From Dechloromonas sp. UBA6271 (GTDB lineage Bacteria > Pseudomonadota > Gammaproteobacteria > Burkholderiales > Rhodocyclaceae), in assembly GCA_002440665.1 (NCBI GenBank), contig DJUX01000067.1:1-42570 (forward strand): a stretch of DNA of 42,570 nt, given 5' to 3'. Positions 41,440-42,570 of the stretch are shown in pieces; within the stretch, counting starts at the first letter, position 1, and each line of letters starts with the position of its first letter. Made by a program: the position numbers and the translations under genes. The notes beneath the pieces were generated by a model. It saw nothing but the letters and a program-made list of their open reading frames with translations, was not told the origin of the DNA and made no database searches.

Positions 41440-41459
41440 CGGGTGGCGCGGGCCACCCG
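41440..41459. promoter_or_regulatory. Hairpin in the suhB-trmJ divergent gap
   Basis: CGGGTGGC and GCCACCCG form an 8-base-pair stem over GCGG, followed on the plus strand by ATTTATTTGG. It lies 27 bases before trmJ and 15 bases upstream of suhB. Its location between divergent starts is odd for a terminator; it may be a leader structure. Confidence 0.45.
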
Positions 41460-41486
41460 ATTTATTTGGAAAGACCGAATTTTACT

Positions 41487-42248
41487 ATGAACCCGGAACT
41501 CCTGCTGTCCCGTATCCGTGTCGTGCTGTGTCGGCCAACTCATCCGGGCAATATCGGGGCGGCGGCGCGCGCCATGAAGACGATGGGTCTGGCGGACCTG
41601 CGTCTGGTGGCGCCGCGGACATTTCCCGACCCGGAAGCCGATGCGCGGGCAACTGGTGCGGTCGACCTCCTGGAAAGGGCAAAAATCCATGACTCGCTGC
41701 CCGATGCGCTTGCCGGTACGGTACTGGCGATTGCCCTGTCGGCAAGGCGCCGCGATCTCGGGCCGCCGCCCGGCGCACCCCGGGAAATGGTGGCACGCCT
41801 GCTGATGGAAGCGGAGCAGGGCGACGTTGCCCTGGTGTTCGGTAATGAAACCGTCGGCCTTACGAATGAAGAGATTCAACGCTGCCATGCGGCGGTGACG
41901 ATTCCGACCAATCCTGAATTCAGTTCGCTCAATCTTGGCGCAGCGGTGCAGGTGCTGTGCTACGAAATCCGCATGGCGGCTTATGCCGGGCTACCACCGA
42001 TTACCGATCTGCTGGTGACGCCTTTTGCCTCGCCGCTGGCCACGCATGATGAATTGGAGGGTCTGTTCGCGCATTTTGAATCAGTCATGACCGAGACAGG
42101 CTTCCTCAACCCGGCACAGCCCGGACGGTTGATGCCCAAATTGCGCCGTCTGTTCGGGCGCACGCGACTGGAAAAGGATGAGATCAATATTCTGCGCGGA
42201 ATTCTGGCCGCCACCCGTAGTCGCACCGGGCATGGAAGAAAGGCCTGA
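41487..42248 (+). CDS. trmJ: tRNA (cytidine/uridine-2'-O)-methyltransferase TrmJ
   Basis: A 253-residue SPOUT/TrmH-family enzyme. Motif 1 is RPTHPGNIGAAARAMKTMG, motif 2 is VFGNETVGLTNEE, and motif 3 is SSLNLGAAVQVLCYE. The C-terminal helices (RLEKDEINILRGILA) match TrmJ. It 2'-O-methylates position 32 in several tRNAs. ATG 41487 was chosen; the frame is open to 41466, but the family sequence starts with NPELLLSRIRVVL. A 10-base match to the repeated word is at 41657-41666. The ~145 bases after it lead into a mobile-element end. Confidence 0.93.
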   Translation: MNPELLLSRIRVVLCRPTHPGNIGAAARAMKTMGLADLRLVAPRTFPDPEADARATGAVDLLERAKIHDSLPDALAGTVLAIALSARRRDLGPPPGAPREMVARLLMEAEQGDVALVFGNETVGLTNEEIQRCHAAVTIPTNPEFSSLNLGAAVQVLCYEIRMAAYAGLPPITDLLVTPFASPLATHDELEGLFAHFESVMTETGFLNPAQPGRLMPKLRRLFGRTRLEKDEINILRGILAATRSRTGHGRKA

Positions 42249-42341
42249 GAGCGCTTGCAAGCGTGATCAACACTCGATCCTGAATACCAAAAACCCCGCC
42301 TCAACAGACTGTGTAAAAACGTTCTGTCAGGTCGGTTGGCT

Positions 42342-42374
42342 AAAAATGCCTCGTGAAATTTGCGAGGCATTTTT
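42342..42374. terminator. Perfect 12-base-pair hairpin at the IS boundary
   Basis: AAAAATGCCTCG pairs with CGAGGCATTTTT around a 9-base loop; flanking A and T runs make it a good terminator in both directions. It sits between trmJ and the transposase end and may protect either gene from read-through. Confidence 0.75.
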
Positions 42375-42394
42375 GTTAGCTATTAACCCGGCAA

Positions 42395-42570
42395 TCAAAT
42401 AGATGAGAATGCTGCATATTGGACGGCCGAATGATTGAAATAAGCGATGACCCGTTCCGGGGTTTTGACCAAGCGCGCCATGAAGGCGGTCGCCTTGTTC
42501 AGCAGCGCCTTTTTGCTGGTGGCGCGATCGGAAGAGCGCAGTTCGGTCTTGAAGTCCCGGTTCAGGTATT
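42395..42570 (-). CDS. IS630-type transposase, C-terminal end (continues past window)
   Basis: The minus strand is open from the window edge to a TGA at 42395-42397, giving the last 57 residues: YLNRDFKTELR, KALLNKATAFMARLV, PERVIAYFNHSAVQYAA. This is how C-termini of IS630/Tc1-like transposases end as I recall them, the YLNRDFK segment lying just after the final catalytic Glu. The N-terminal part and the other IS end are outside the window. The terminal inverted repeat was not identified; the stretch GACTGTGTAAAAAC at about 42308-42321 could belong to the element end. Confidence 0.7.
   Translation of the reverse strand, partial: YLNRDFKTELRSSDRATSKKALLNKATAFMARLVKTPERVIAYFNHSAVQYAAFSSI
42395..42570 (-). 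mobile_element. Left-hand end of an IS630-like insertion sequence (partial)
   Basis: Called from the transposase C-terminus. The element boundary probably lies between 42249 and 42394, but no TA duplication or inverted repeat can be verified without the other end. Confidence 0.55.

Overview
The window is a dense, G+C-rich stretch of bacterial chromosome. The gene content suggests a betaproteobacterium of the Rhodocyclales type (Dechloromonas/Azonexus-like): phaC-phaB-phaB-phaR, hpnCDE squalene genes, an imuA-imuB-dnaE2 cassette, bamD divergent from rluD-pgeF, and suhB divergent from trmJ. The lineage is an inference from gene content and order. Nearly all the sequence is coding, and no gene-free stretch exceeds 300 bases.

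Layout. 1-4845 (+): end of imuA, then imuB and dnaE2, an SOS-type mutagenic translesion cassette. 4887-8190 (-): an O-methyltransferase with a TTG start and a large acyl-CoA synthetase (ADP-forming type)/GNAT fusion, with a perfect palindrome just upstream. 8280-10259: an OsmC protein, a small methyltransferase and mnmH. 10264-11536: tesA divergent from an ABC ATPase. 11515-19613 (-): seven tightly packed genes, hpnC-hpnD-hpnE-pgaA-pgaB-pgaC-pgaD, joining squalene synthesis to poly-N-acetylglucosamine (PNAG) synthesis and export. 19666-19750: tRNA-Leu(UAG) with a terminator. 19903-24296 (-): four packed genes for an aldehyde dehydrogenase, a Tat lipoprotein, a GMC oxidoreductase and a lipase-like hydrolase. 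24403-27777: an uncharacterised protein, then dnaQ-rnhA-methyltransferase divergent from gloB. 27861-32985 (+): a giant AsmA/DUF748 envelope protein, rmuC and a DUF3293 protein. 33014-36494: bamD, rluD, pgeF, a ZIP metal transporter and a small membrane protein. 36592-40540 (+): phaC, two phaB paralogues and the regulator phaR. 40612-42248: suhB and trmJ. 42395-42570 (-): the C-terminal end of an IS630-type transposase, so a mobile element begins at the right edge.

Genes that act together. ImuA, ImuB and DnaE2 form one damage-tolerance unit. HpnC, HpnD and HpnE turn farnesyl diphosphate into squalene, and PgaC/PgaD make PNAG that PgaB deacetylates and PgaA exports; here both sets appear to be one transcription unit. 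PhaB supplies (R)-3-hydroxybutyryl-CoA to PhaC, with PhaR as regulator; no phaA is present.

The most unusual signal is not a gene. The 12-mer GTCGACCGCAAC (or its complement GTTGCGGTCGAC) occurs seven times exactly, nine times as the 11-mer and fourteen times as the 10-mer. It lies on both strands, always inside genes, and in all three reading frames. Roughly 0.01 copies of the 12-mer would be expected by chance, so it looks like a genome-scale DNA word, for example an uptake-type or other recognition signal.
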